Assembly (NCBI RefSeq): GCF_003857035.1
Contig: NZ_QGSY01000149.1
Span: forward strand, 1-49,999
DNA from: Micromonospora arida
GTDB taxonomy: Bacteria > Actinomycetota > Actinomycetes > Mycobacteriales > Micromonosporaceae
Length of the DNA stretch: 49,999 nucleotides
Direction of reading: 5' to 3'
The notes under the pieces are model-generated. The model saw only the letters and a program-made list of their open reading frames with translations. It ran no database searches and was not told the origin of the DNA. Below, piece by piece: positions 38,880-47,604 of the stretch (position 1 is its first letter; each line of letters opens with the position of its first letter). A program made the position numbers and the translations under genes.

Positions 38880-39794
38880 GTGACCGCAGACGATCACCTG
38901 CCCGGCCCGGTCGCCGTGCTCGCCAACCCGACCGCCGGTCGTGGACGGCACCGCGCGTTGCTGCCCCGGCTGCTGGACGGCTTGGCGGCCGCTGGGCGGC
39001 CGATCCGGTTGCTGCCGGCGTCCAGCCGCGCCGAGGCGGAGGCGGCGTGCCGGAGCGCCGTCGCCGAGGGCGCCGGCGCGTTGGTGGCGGTCGGTGGGGA
39101 CGGCACCGTGCACCGGGCGTTGCAGGCGGTCGCCGGGACCGCCGTGCCGTTCGGCCCGATCCCGGCCGGCACCGGCAACGACTTCGCCCTGGACACCGGC
39201 TTTCCGGCCGACCCGCTCGCTGCGGCGGCGGTGATCGCCGAGGCGGTGCGCGACGGCCGCAGTCAACCGGTCGACCTGGCCCGGATGGTCGGGGTCGGCG
39301 GCGTCGAGCGCTGGTACGGGGCGGTCCTCGCGGCCGGGTTCGACGCAATCGTCAACGAGCGGGCCAACCGGATGCGCTGGCCCCGCGGCCCGCGCCGATA
39401 CGACCTGGCGATCCTGGTCGAGCTGGCCCGGCTGCGCCCACGCCGCTACACGCTGCGCCTCGACGGGGTTCCCCACGACCTGGACGCGGTGCTCGTGGCG
39501 GTGGGCAACTGCCCCACGTACGGCGGTGGGATGCGGATCTGCCCCGACGCGGACCCGACCGACGGGCTGCTCGACGTGGTGGTGGCGGGTCGGGTCGACC
39601 GGCGGACCCTGATCCGGGTGAAGCCGCGCATCTACCAGGGCACCCACGTCAGCCACCCGTTGGTGCGCAGCTTCCGGGCCCGCACGGTGGAGTTGGCGGC
39701 CGAGGGCATCACGTCGTACGCCGACGGGGAACGCTCCCTGAAGCTGCCGGTGACGATCAGCGCGGTTCCAGGCGCCGTGCGGCTGCTGCGTTGA
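38880..39794 (+). CDS. diacylglycerol kinase-family lipid kinase
   Basis: A 304-residue soluble kinase of the DAGK/sphingosine-kinase fold. NPTAGRGR (about 16-23), the nucleotide-binding GGDGT (72-76) and PAGTGND (95-101) are clear, and CPTYGGGMRICPDADPTDGLLDVV carries the later metal-site region. It probably phosphorylates diacylglycerol or a related lipid. GTG at 38880 is chosen by the leaderless -10 and lies directly before the fold. The 3' end overlaps the convergent EamA gene by 38 nt. Confidence 0.9.
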   Translation: MTADDHLPGPVAVLANPTAGRGRHRALLPRLLDGLAAAGRPIRLLPASSRAEAEAACRSAVAEGAGALVAVGGDGTVHRALQAVAGTAVPFGPIPAGTGNDFALDTGFPADPLAAAAVIAEAVRDGRSQPVDLARMVGVGGVERWYGAVLAAGFDAIVNERANRMRWPRGPRRYDLAILVELARLRPRRYTLRLDGVPHDLDAVLVAVGNCPTYGGGMRICPDADPTDGLLDVVVAGRVDRRTLIRVKPRIYQGTHVSHPLVRSFRARTVELAAEGITSYADGERSLKLPVTISAVPGAVRLLR

Positions 39795-40668
39795 CCCGTA
39801 CCGCGCCGATGCTCGCGGCGATCACCAGCACGATGGCGGTGCACTCCAGCACTGTCAACTCCTGCCGCAGCACCAGCCAGCCGGCGAGCGTGGCGACGGC
39901 CGGGCCGAGGCTCATCAGCACCGCGAAGGTGGCGGTGGGCATCCGCCGCAGCGCCATCAGCTCCAGGGTGTAGGGCAGCCCGGAGGCGAGCACGGCGAGG
40001 GCTGCGCCGAGGGCCAGCACCGGCGGGTCGAGCAGCGCCGCGCCGCCGTCGACGATGCCCAGCGGCAGGGTGACCAGCGCGGCGACGGTCAGCGCCAGGG
40101 CCAGCCCGTCCGCGCCGGGAAAGCGGCCGCCGACCCGGGCGCTCAGCACGATGTACGCGGCCCACATGGCGCCTGCGCCGAACGCGAAGGCCACCCCGAC
40201 CGGGTTCAGTCGGTCGAAGCCGCCCTGCCCGAGCAGTGCCACCCCGGCCAGCGCGAGACCCGCCCAGCCCCAGCTGGCCAGTCGGCGGGCGGAGAACACC
40301 GACAGCGCGAGGGGGCCGAGCACCTCGAGCGTCACCGCCGGGCCCAGCGGGATGCGTTCGATGGCCTGGTAGAACAGCGAGTTCATGCCGGCCAGCGCCA
40401 GCCCGAACGCGCCGGCCGCGAGCCAGGCCGACCGGTCGTGTCCGCGCAGTCGGGGCCGGCACACGACGAGCAGCAGCACCGCCGCGATGGTCAGCCGCAG
40501 GGTCACCGCGCCGGCCACCCCGGTACGCGGGAAGAGCAACGCGGCCACGGCGGCGCCGAACTGCACCGACAGGGCCCCGCCGAGCACCAGCCCCACCGCG
40601 ACGACGCCGCCGCCCCGGCCTGGTGGCGTTTCTGCCGGTGCCGTCGTGGGCAGCAGGATCTCGGTCAC
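39757..40668 (-). CDS. EamA/DMT-superfamily transporter (RhtA-like)
   Basis: A 303-residue protein with ten predicted membrane helices in two five-helix EamA repeats (about 22-150 and 155-295). LGPLALSVFSARR and ASGLPYTLELMALRRMPTATFAVLMSLGP resemble RhtA, an exporter of threonine/homoserine and related metabolites; the substrate here is unknown. GTG at 40668 is chosen because TACCGT lies exactly 7 nt upstream; GTG at 40674 would leave only one base. Confidence 0.87.
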   Translation of the reverse strand: MTEILLPTTAPAETPPGRGGGVVAVGLVLGGALSVQFGAAVAALLFPRTGVAGAVTLRLTIAAVLLLVVCRPRLRGHDRSAWLAAGAFGLALAGMNSLFYQAIERIPLGPAVTLEVLGPLALSVFSARRLASWGWAGLALAGVALLGQGGFDRLNPVGVAFAFGAGAMWAAYIVLSARVGGRFPGADGLALALTVAALVTLPLGIVDGGAALLDPPVLALGAALAVLASGLPYTLELMALRRMPTATFAVLMSLGPAVATLAGWLVLRQELTVLECTAIVLVIAASIGAVRVNAAAARRLEPR

Positions 40669-40675
40669 GGGCACG

Positions 40676-40681
40676 ACGGTA
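40676..40681 (-). promoter_or_regulatory. -10 box of the EamA gene (leaderless)
   Basis: TACCGT on the minus strand, 7 nt before GTG 40668. Confidence 0.5.
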
Positions 40682-40757
40682 GGCCGTCCGCCCTGGCCAA
40701 CCTGCGGCGGTGTCCACCGGCGTGACCAACGGTGGGCACGGGTCGGGTCAGTGCCGG

Positions 40758-41516
40758 TCAGCCTGGTAGGGCGAGGTCGAGCACCGCGCCCAGCCCGTTC
40801 TCCCGGCCCGGCTCGGCTGCCGGGAGCACCAGCGCCGAGCAGCCGGCGGCCACCGCGCCCGCGTCCGCCGGGGTGTCACCGACCATCAGGGTCTGCTCCG
40901 GGTCGACGCCCAGCATGCCGCAGGCACGCCAGAAGATCGCTGGGTCGGGTTTGCAGCGCCCCACCTCGTAGGAGAGCACGAACGCGCCGACCAGGTCGGT
41001 CAGCCCCCAGGCGTCGAAGTGTGGCCGCAGGTCGAAGCCGATGTTGCTGACCACCGCCACCGGCACCCCGGCATCGCGCAGCGCGGTCAGAGTGGGGGTG
41101 GTATCGGCGTACGGCAGCCAGCCCTCGGTGGTCAGCAGCCGCTCGTAGAGCGCGTCGGCGAAGCCGTCGATGCCGGCGTCGACGGTCTCGGCCAGCCCGG
41201 TGTACGCGCCCCGGTGAGCGTGTTGGTAGAGGTCCCGGTCGGCCCACAGTTCGGCGAGTCGGGGCGGCACCCGTGCCGGCAGCGGCCCGCCGGCGCGGCC
41301 GGCGGTCAGCAGTCGGTCGGCCAGCGAGGTGGCGCGGACGCGGTCCAGGGTGACGCCGCACGCCGCCGCGGCCTCCAACACCCACCGCTGGGGGTCCTCC
41401 ACCTGGGCCAGGGTGCCGTGGAAGTCGAAGAGCACCGCCTTGACAGGGCGTCGGGACGCCCGGCGCTCGGCGGTGCCCGGCGGACTGGTCTGGGGCGGTT
41501 CGGCATGGTCCGGCAC
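40758..41516 (-). CDS. HAD-superfamily hydrolase
   Basis: A 252-residue phosphatase-like HAD protein. Motif I is FDFHGTLA (about 29-36), with His between the two positions where DxDGT is usual (D-F-H-G-T), so the general acid/base Asp two residues after the nucleophile is replaced by His. VVSNIG is motif II, Lys in RCKPDPAIF motif III and VGDTPADAGA motif IV. DFHGT variants occur in some haloacid dehalogenase-like phosphatases. GTG at 41516 is set by TAGGGT 7 nt upstream. It is divergent from helY. Confidence 0.85.
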   Translation of the reverse strand: MPDHAEPPQTSPPGTAERRASRRPVKAVLFDFHGTLAQVEDPQRWVLEAAAACGVTLDRVRATSLADRLLTAGRAGGPLPARVPPRLAELWADRDLYQHAHRGAYTGLAETVDAGIDGFADALYERLLTTEGWLPYADTTPTLTALRDAGVPVAVVSNIGFDLRPHFDAWGLTDLVGAFVLSYEVGRCKPDPAIFWRACGMLGVDPEQTLMVGDTPADAGAVAAGCSALVLPAAEPGRENGLGAVLDLALPG

Positions 41517-41523
41517 GCCGTGC

Positions 41524-41529
41524 ACCCTA
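41524..41529 (-). promoter_or_regulatory. -10 box of the HAD gene (leaderless)
   Basis: TAGGGT on the minus strand, 7 nt before GTG 41516. Confidence 0.5.
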
Positions 41530-41589
41530 CCGACCGCCCCCGAGCGTGCCTCCGGACGGCCTTGTGGGGTGACATGACTCGGCACGCAC

Positions 41590-41595
41590 TAATCT
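41590..41595 (+). promoter_or_regulatory. -10 box of helY (leaderless)
   Basis: TAATCT, 7 nt before ATG 41603, with no Shine-Dalgarno. Confidence 0.55.
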
Positions 41596-41602
41596 TGGTG
41601 CC

Positions 41603-44404
41603 ATGTCGAGCCCCGCCGAGCGGTACGCAGCGGCGCGCCGCAAGGCCGCAGAAGCCGCACAGTTTCCGGCGCTGGACGAGTTCGCCCTCGATCTGGGGTT
41701 CGACCTCGACGACTTCCAGCGGGAGGCGTGTCAGTCGCTGGAGCGGGGCAGCGGTGTGCTGGTCTGCGCTCCCACCGGCGCCGGTAAGACGGTGGTCGGG
41801 GAGTTCGCCGTCCACCTGGCGTTGCGTGGGCGGCCCGACGACCCGGTGCCCGCCGCCGACGCGACCACCCCACCGGCCCGGCGCAAGTGCTTCTACACCA
41901 CGCCGATCAAGGCGTTGTCCAACCAGAAGTACCACGACCTGGTCGCCCGGTACGGCGCCGAGCAGGTCGGCCTGCTCACCGGCGACAACGCGATCAACGG
42001 CGACGCGCCGGTGGTGGTGATGACCACCGAGGTGCTGCGCAACATGCTCTACGCGGGCTCCAGCACCCTCCAGGGCCTCGCGTACGTGGTGATGGACGAG
42101 GTGCACTACCTGGCCGACCGGTTCCGCGGTGGGGTCTGGGAAGAGGTGATCATTCACCTGCCCGCCTCCGTCACCCTGGTCTCGTTGTCGGCGACCGTCT
42201 CCAACGCCGAGGAGTTCGCCGACTGGCTGGTCACCGTGCGCGGCGAGACCGCCGTGGTGGTCAGCGAGCACCGGCCGGTGCCGTTGTGGCAGCACATGCT
42301 GGTCGGCAAGCGGATGTTCGACCTGTTCCACGACGCCGACGCCGCCCGCAAGCACGACGTGCACCCGGAGCTGCTGCGCTACACCCGGGAGACCGTGCGG
42401 CGGTTGGAGTTGGGTGAGGGGCGCAGCGCCGGGCCCGGCGCCGGTCGGCGTGGCCCGCGCTGGCGTGGCCCGTTGCGCCCGGACATCGTGGACCGACTGG
42501 ACCGGGAGGGTCTGCTACCGGCGATCCTGTTCATCTTCAGCCGGGCCGGTTGCGCCGCCGCGGTGCAGCAGTGTCTCGCCGCCGGGCTGCGGCTCACCTC
42601 GGCGGAGGAGCGGGCCGAGATCCGCCGGGTCGTCGAGTCGCGGGTCACCGCCATTCCCGGCGAGGACCTGTCGGTCCTGGGCTACTGGGAGTGGCTGGAC
42701 GGCCTGGAGCGGGGCCTGGCCGCCCACCATGCCGGCATGCTGCCGGTGTTCAAGGAGATCGTCGAGGAGCTGTTCGTCCGCGGCCTGGTCAAGGCGGTCT
42801 TCGCCACCGAGACGCTGGCGTTGGGCATCAACATGCCGGCCCGCTGCGTGGTGCTGGAACGGCTGGTCAAATACAACGGCGAGGCGCACGTCGACCTGAC
42901 CCCGGGGGAGTACACCCAGCTCACCGGCCGCGCCGGCCGCCGAGGCATCGACGTGGAGGGGCACGCCGTCGTGGTGTGGTCCCCGGAGACCGACCCACGG
43001 CACGTGGCCGGGCTCGCGTCCACCCGCACCTATCCGCTGCGCTCCAGCTTCCGGCCGTCGTACAACATGGCGGTGAACCTGGTCGGCACTGTCGGCGCGG
43101 AGCCGGCCCGGGCCCTGCTGGAGTCCTCGTTCGCCCAGTTCCAGGCCGACCGGTCGGTGGTCGGCCTGGCCCGGCAGGTGCAGCGCAACACCGAGACCAT
43201 CGACGCGTACGGCGCGGAGGCCGCCTGTCACCACGGCGACTTCGACGAGTACTTCGCGCTGCGGGTGGCGATCGCCGACCGGGAGAAGGCGATCGCCCGC
43301 CAGGGGCAGACCCAGCGCAAGGCCGCGGCGGTGGCCTCGTTGGAGCGGCTGCGCGTCGGCGACGTGATCCGGGTGCCGTCCGGCCGGCGGGCCGGGCTGG
43401 CCGTGGTGCTGGACCCGGCGACCGGTGGGTTCGGTGAGCCCCGGCCGCTGGTTCTCACCCAGGACCGTTGGGCCGGGCGGGTCAGCCCCGGCGACTTCAC
43501 CACTCCGGCCGAGGTGTTGGCCCGGATCCGGGTGCCCAAGCACTTCAACCACCGGTCCCCGGGCGCCCGGCGGGATCTCGCCGCCGAGGTCAGCGGCACC
43601 GGTCTGGATCGGCACGGTGGCCGACGCGGCGGCCGTTCCCGGCAGGTGACCGGCGATGACCACCAGATCACCCAGCTCCGGACCGAGCTGCGTCACCACC
43701 CCTGCCACGCCTGCCCCGAGCGGGAGGAGCACGCCCGCTGGGCGGAGCGGCGTCGACGGCTGGAGCGCGACACCGAGGAGCTGCGCGAGCGTGTCAGTGG
43801 TCGTACGGGGTCCCTCGCTCGAACGTTCGACCGGATCGTGGCGCTGCTGACCGAGCGTGGCTACCTCGCCCGCGACGGCGCGGTCACCGACGCCGGTCGG
43901 ATGCTGGGCCGGATCTGGACCGAGGCGGACCTGCTGGTCGCCGAGTGCCTGCGCCGGGGGGTGTGGAACGGGTTGTCCCCGGCCGAGCTGGCCGCCGCGG
44001 TGTCCGTGGTGGTGTTCGAGGCGCGCCGCGATGTCGACGAGCGGGCGTCGCTGCCGCGCGGGCCGGTGGCCGACGCGGTGGACGAGACCCTGAAGCTGTG
44101 GGGGGAGATCGAGGCCGACGAGGCGGCGCGAGGGCTGACGGCGACCCGGGAGCCGGATCTCGGTTTCGCCTGGCCCGTCTACCGGTGGGCCCGGGGCGAG
44201 GCGCTGGCCAAGGTGCTCGGCAGCGGTCACGAGATCGATGGTGAGATGCCCGCCGGTGACTTCGTCCGGTGGGCCCGACAGGTCGTCGACCTGCTCGGTC
44301 AGATTGCCGACTCTGGCGGTGCCACAACGGAGCTGCGGTCGACGGCTCGACAGGCTATAGCGGCCGTCAATCGAGGCGTTCTCGCGTACCACACGTCGGC
44401 CTGA
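41603..44404 (+). CDS. helY: Ski2/Mtr4-like DEVH-box helicase HelY
   Basis: A 933-residue superfamily 2 helicase. Walker A APTGAGKT is at 56-63, DEVH at 165-168, SLSAT (motif III) near 194, and the second RecA domain has HHAGMLPVFKEIVEELF and TGRAGRRGID (motif VI). The winged-helix/ratchet region and a DSHCT domain (about 740-925) complete the Ski2-like layout. CHHHPCHACPER-like Cys/His residues near 700 form a CxxC-containing insert. HelY is the actinobacterial homologue (Rv2092c), presumed to act in RNA processing; its substrate is unproven. It retains synteny with tatC. Confidence 0.94.
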   Translation: MSSPAERYAAARRKAAEAAQFPALDEFALDLGFDLDDFQREACQSLERGSGVLVCAPTGAGKTVVGEFAVHLALRGRPDDPVPAADATTPPARRKCFYTTPIKALSNQKYHDLVARYGAEQVGLLTGDNAINGDAPVVVMTTEVLRNMLYAGSSTLQGLAYVVMDEVHYLADRFRGGVWEEVIIHLPASVTLVSLSATVSNAEEFADWLVTVRGETAVVVSEHRPVPLWQHMLVGKRMFDLFHDADAARKHDVHPELLRYTRETVRRLELGEGRSAGPGAGRRGPRWRGPLRPDIVDRLDREGLLPAILFIFSRAGCAAAVQQCLAAGLRLTSAEERAEIRRVVESRVTAIPGEDLSVLGYWEWLDGLERGLAAHHAGMLPVFKEIVEELFVRGLVKAVFATETLALGINMPARCVVLERLVKYNGEAHVDLTPGEYTQLTGRAGRRGIDVEGHAVVVWSPETDPRHVAGLASTRTYPLRSSFRPSYNMAVNLVGTVGAEPARALLESSFAQFQADRSVVGLARQVQRNTETIDAYGAEAACHHGDFDEYFALRVAIADREKAIARQGQTQRKAAAVASLERLRVGDVIRVPSGRRAGLAVVLDPATGGFGEPRPLVLTQDRWAGRVSPGDFTTPAEVLARIRVPKHFNHRSPGARRDLAAEVSGTGLDRHGGRRGGRSRQVTGDDHQITQLRTELRHHPCHACPEREEHARWAERRRRLERDTEELRERVSGRTGSLARTFDRIVALLTERGYLARDGAVTDAGRMLGRIWTEADLLVAECLRRGVWNGLSPAELAAAVSVVVFEARRDVDERASLPRGPVADAVDETLKLWGEIEADEAARGLTATREPDLGFAWPVYRWARGEALAKVLGSGHEIDGEMPAGDFVRWARQVVDLLGQIADSGGATTELRSTARQAIAAVNRGVLAYHTSA

Positions 44405-44570
44405 CGACCACGCTCAGTCATTTTCGTCGCTGAAATCGACGCAGCGGACGGTCACCGCGTCGGCACCCCTCGGATAGCCCGGAGGGCACTGTTGCGCCTG
44501 ATCACAGCACCACTGATCATTGCCGAGGCGTCTTGTTGACGCGTGGGTAACGAATGGGGAGAAAGCCGCC
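44405..44570. other. 166-bp leader region upstream of the MHYT gene
   Basis: Two copies of palindromic TGATCA occur within about 20 nt (near 44499 and 44515), and short stems such as CGTCG/CGACG are visible. No known riboswitch was recognised, and no clear -35/-10 pair was found. Confidence 0.3.
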
Positions 44571-45455
44571 GTGGCGGAGATCAATCACTTTGAGTACGGG
44601 TGGATCACGCCCGCGCTGAGCTACGCGCTGTCCGTGCTCGGCTCGATCCTCGGTCTGGTCTGCGCCGGGCGCATCCGCACCGCCCGGACGAACGGCCAGC
44701 GGGCGTGGTGGGGTCTGCTGTCGGCCTGGGCGCTGGGCGGCACCGCCATCTGGGCGATGCACTTCATGGCCATGCTGGGCTTCGCCGTGGAGAACACCCG
44801 GATCCGTTACGACGTGCCGCTGACCGCGGCCAGCACGGCCATCGCCGTGGTGGCGGTCGGTATCGGCCTGGCCATCGTGGGCACCGGCCGTCTGAATCCG
44901 GTACGACTGGTCGCCGGCGGCATCTTCACCGGCGCCGGGGTGGCCTCCATGCACTACACCGGGATGGCCGCCATGCGTCTCAACGGCAGCCTCGGCTACG
45001 ACACCGTCCGGGTCGTGCTCTCGGTGGTCATCGCCGTGGTGGCGTCCACCGTCGCGCTGTGGCTCGCGATGACCGTCCGGCGGGGGTTGGCGATCTTCGC
45101 CTCCGCGCTGGTCATGGGGATCGCCGTCAACGGGATGCACTTCACCGGCATGAGCGCACTGTCGGTGCACCGCCACGAGCAGGCCGGTGAGGTGACCGGC
45201 GCCGGGGTGAGCACCCTGCTGGTGCCGATCGTGCTGGCGGTGCTCTTCGGCGTGGTCGGTCTGCTCTACGCGTTGCTCGCGGCTCCGACCGACGACGACC
45301 GGGCCGCCGCCGCGTACCTGGACGGGCGGCGACTCGCGGAACCGGCGCCCTCGACGCCCACCGCCGCTCCCGACCCCGTCGGGTTGCGCGCCCGCTCCAC
45401 CCTCGGCCAGCCCGGTACTCCGTTCCCGTCCCGCCGGGACACGCCGCCGCGCTGA
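44571..45455 (+). CDS. stand-alone MHYT-domain membrane sensor
   Basis: A 294-residue protein with seven predicted helices. The MHYT motif occurs three times at helix ends: MHFMAM (63-68), MHYTGM (127-132) and MHFTGM (189-194). The motif's Met/His residues are proposed to bind copper and sense oxygen, CO or NO. No GGDEF, EAL, kinase or DNA-binding domain follows, only a 60-residue Ala/Pro-rich cytoplasmic tail. GTG at 44571 is preceded by GGGGAGAAAG. Output partner unknown. Confidence 0.88.
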   Translation: MAEINHFEYGWITPALSYALSVLGSILGLVCAGRIRTARTNGQRAWWGLLSAWALGGTAIWAMHFMAMLGFAVENTRIRYDVPLTAASTAIAVVAVGIGLAIVGTGRLNPVRLVAGGIFTGAGVASMHYTGMAAMRLNGSLGYDTVRVVLSVVIAVVASTVALWLAMTVRRGLAIFASALVMGIAVNGMHFTGMSALSVHRHEQAGEVTGAGVSTLLVPIVLAVLFGVVGLLYALLAAPTDDDRAAAAYLDGRRLAEPAPSTPTAAPDPVGLRARSTLGQPGTPFPSRRDTPPR

Positions 45456-45497
45456 CGTCGTGCGCCCCGCGCCATCCGCGCCCGCTGGGGAGGCGGA

Positions 45498-46370
45498 TCA
45501 GGCCGGCCTCCGGCCGGGTCGGCTGCGGTCGATCGCGAGGGTGACCAGCAGCGCGGGGTGATCGGTCGTCCCGTGCATGGGCACCAGGCTGCGACAGCAG
45601 AGCGTGATGTCGGTGGTCGCCGTGACGTGTTGCAGTCGGCCGTCGTCGACCCGCTGATGGCCCGGCGGGGTGCAGGACCGCACGTCGGGGTCGTGGCCGG
45701 CGCGCAGGTTGAGGTCGCCACCCAGCACGGTGGGCTCGTACCCGGTGTTGCGGCCGATCGTCGGCAGGATGGTGTCGAGCAGGTGATCGCACTGGGTGAG
45801 CGCGACGCGGTAGCCGGTGGCCGACAGGTGCGTGGTGCAGGCCAGCAGGGCGCCGTCGACGTCGACGCAGAGCCAGGCCCGTTCCTCGGGGTCCGCGAGG
45901 TCCTGCGTCGGGTGGGTTCCGGCGTACACGGTGCTCGGGGTCCCCGGCGTCCGCACGTGGGTCAGCAGCCCGATGCCGAACCGTTGGCCGTCGCGACAGC
46001 GGGTGTCGTCGCCGCTCGGGCGATCGCCGGCGGCCTGGAACGCGGCCACGACCCTCCGCCCCGGGTGGACGCTCTGGAAGACGCCGTGCAGGGCGGACAG
46101 GTCGCCCGCGCAGATCTCGTTGAGGGTGACCAGGTCGGGTGCCTCGGTGCTGATCACCTCGGCGGCCCTGGCCATCGCTCGGCCGGTGTAGCAGCCGGCC
46201 CGGCCACTGTTGCAGAGGTTCAGCTGGAGCATCCGTAGGACCGTGGGCTGCGCGGCGTCGGTGCGCCCGGCCGGCCATGCGGCCGGCCGGTTGGCCGGGA
46301 GTGCGGCGGCGGCGAGTAGGCAGCCCACGGCCAGGGTCCGGCGCAGGAACCGGTACGGGCGGGCGGCCAC
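45498..46370 (-). CDS. exported endonuclease/exonuclease/phosphatase-fold protein
   Basis: A 290-residue protein with a basic N-terminus and hydrophobic segment (about 8-30), probably a signal peptide. The DNase I-like fold shows LQLNLCNSG, VTLNEICAGD (metal-binding Glu), TTHLSATG (catalytic-region His), LGGDLNLRAGHD (Asp-Asn) and the final TDHPALLVTL (Asp-His). Six or more cysteines fit disulfides in an extracellular protein. Substrate could be DNA, a phosphoester or a phospholipid. GTG at 46370 has GGAG 5 nt upstream; GTG at 46388 is an alternative. Confidence 0.83.
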   Translation of the reverse strand: MAARPYRFLRRTLAVGCLLAAAALPANRPAAWPAGRTDAAQPTVLRMLQLNLCNSGRAGCYTGRAMARAAEVISTEAPDLVTLNEICAGDLSALHGVFQSVHPGRRVVAAFQAAGDRPSGDDTRCRDGQRFGIGLLTHVRTPGTPSTVYAGTHPTQDLADPEERAWLCVDVDGALLACTTHLSATGYRVALTQCDHLLDTILPTIGRNTGYEPTVLGGDLNLRAGHDPDVRSCTPPGHQRVDDGRLQHVTATTDITLCCRSLVPMHGTTDHPALLVTLAIDRSRPGRRPA

Positions 46371-46461
46371 ACGGACTCCGGGGTGCACGAGGCGACAGTC
46401 GTCGCCGGGGCCAGTGATCCTACTGGCGGCCGAATCGGCGATTCGGATCCCGAGCGGTGGG

Positions 46462-46494
46462 CCGAGGGGGGACGCGCGGCGCGTACCCCCTCGG
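46462..46494 (-). terminator. terminator of the beta-propeller gene, 9 + 5 bp stem
   Basis: Outer arms 46462-46470 and 46486-46494 (9 bp) and inner arms 46472-46476 and 46480-46484 (5 bp) flank a single mismatch. It starts 5 nt after the stop of the gene ending at 46500. Confidence 0.75.
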
Positions 46495-46499
46495 GTCGC

Positions 46500-47444
46500 T
46501 CAGTGGGCGCGGACCGCGACGACCGTGTAGGGCGTGGTGGGGGTCGGCGGTGTGGTGAACCGGGCGTTGGGCAGGTAGAGCCGGCCCAGCGCCTTGGCCA
46601 CGGTGGTGGGTACGTCGAAGTTCGGATCGGTGATGGTGCCGGTGAGCGCTCCGGCGGTGCCGGCGTGGTTGAGCCGGACCACCGCGATCTGGTTGAGGCG
46701 GTTCTGCACGACGTAGAGGGTGCGGCCGAGAAGCAACAGTCCATCGCCGTTGGTGAAGGTGTGGCCCGGCACGTCGACGACGGTGCTCGCCCCGGTCGCC
46801 GGGTCGACCCGGTACAGGGTGCCGGTGCTGGACTGGACGACGATCAGCGCCCGGCCGTCCGGTGTGGGGGCGATGCCGTTGAGGTTCACCCCGGTGCCGA
46901 CCTGCTCGTACGCACCGGTCAGGGTGATCGTGGTGAAGGCGTCGGCGGGCGGCAGCGCCCCACGGCGACCGAGCGGCAGCCGGTAGAGCACCGGCCGGTT
47001 CGAGTCGGTGAAGTATGCCGCGTCGCGGGTCAGCACGACGTCGTTGACGAACGTCGGGGCGGTGGCGAACTGGTAGCGGGCCAGCACCTCGCCGGTGCGG
47101 GTGTCGAGCACGCGAGCGTCGCCAGCCGTGCCGCCGGAGACGAAGAGCCGGCCACGTGGGTCGACCTTGAGGCCGAGCGACGGCGTGCCGGTGGCCGCGC
47201 CGATCGTCGTGCCCCGGCCGGTGACCAGGTCGACGCGCTGGATGGCACCGGTAGCGCGCGAGCCGAGGTAGGCGTACCGGCCGGCGGTGGCAATGCCCTC
47301 GGGCTGGAACCCGTCGGGTAGGGCGAGGACGGCCGGCGGCCGCCCGGCGGGGTGCGCCTGCGCCGGTGCGACGGCGACGGTGACGGTGACCAGCATGACG
47401 GCGGTCAACGCGCCGCCGAGCGTGGTGCGGAGGGGGCGGTTCAC
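46500..47444 (-). CDS. secreted SMP-30/NHL-like beta-propeller protein
   Basis: A 314-residue exported protein. The signal peptide (about 1-32) is NRPLRTTL plus a hydrophobic core, ending APAQAHPAG. The rest is a beta-propeller of about 40-residue blades with recurring G-x-Y/L-Y-V and D-P-x-G-R-L elements (GLKVDPRGRLFVSGG, NGIAPTPDGRALIVVQSS). It resembles SMP-30/gluconolactonase-type or NHL-type lactonases, although no full catalytic metal set can be assigned. GTG at 47444 has AAGGAG 5-6 nt upstream, which is why upstream codons are excluded. Confidence 0.82.
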   Translation of the reverse strand: MNRPLRTTLGGALTAVMLVTVTVAVAPAQAHPAGRPPAVLALPDGFQPEGIATAGRYAYLGSRATGAIQRVDLVTGRGTTIGAATGTPSLGLKVDPRGRLFVSGGTAGDARVLDTRTGEVLARYQFATAPTFVNDVVLTRDAAYFTDSNRPVLYRLPLGRRGALPPADAFTTITLTGAYEQVGTGVNLNGIAPTPDGRALIVVQSSTGTLYRVDPATGASTVVDVPGHTFTNGDGLLLLGRTLYVVQNRLNQIAVVRLNHAGTAGALTGTITDPNFDVPTTVAKALGRLYLPNARFTTPPTPTTPYTVVAVRAH

Positions 47445-47548
47445 TGTGCTCCTTCCGGGCGGAAGCGGCACGAGCCGACACGTCCGCCACGTTCACTGGG
47501 GCCAGGACCCTCCCCACTGTACGACCGCTGGCGGGTGCCCGCTCGGCG

Positions 47549-47583
47549 TCACCGGCGCGGCCTTCGGGTGACCGCGCCGGTGA
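47549..47583 (-). terminator. terminator of the GH127-like gene, 12-bp stem
   Basis: Arms 47549-47560 and 47572-47583 pair perfectly around an 11-nt loop, 22 nt beyond the stop at 47605. Confidence 0.7.
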
Positions 47584-47604
47584 GCCCGTCGAGCGGGGCG
47601 GAGG

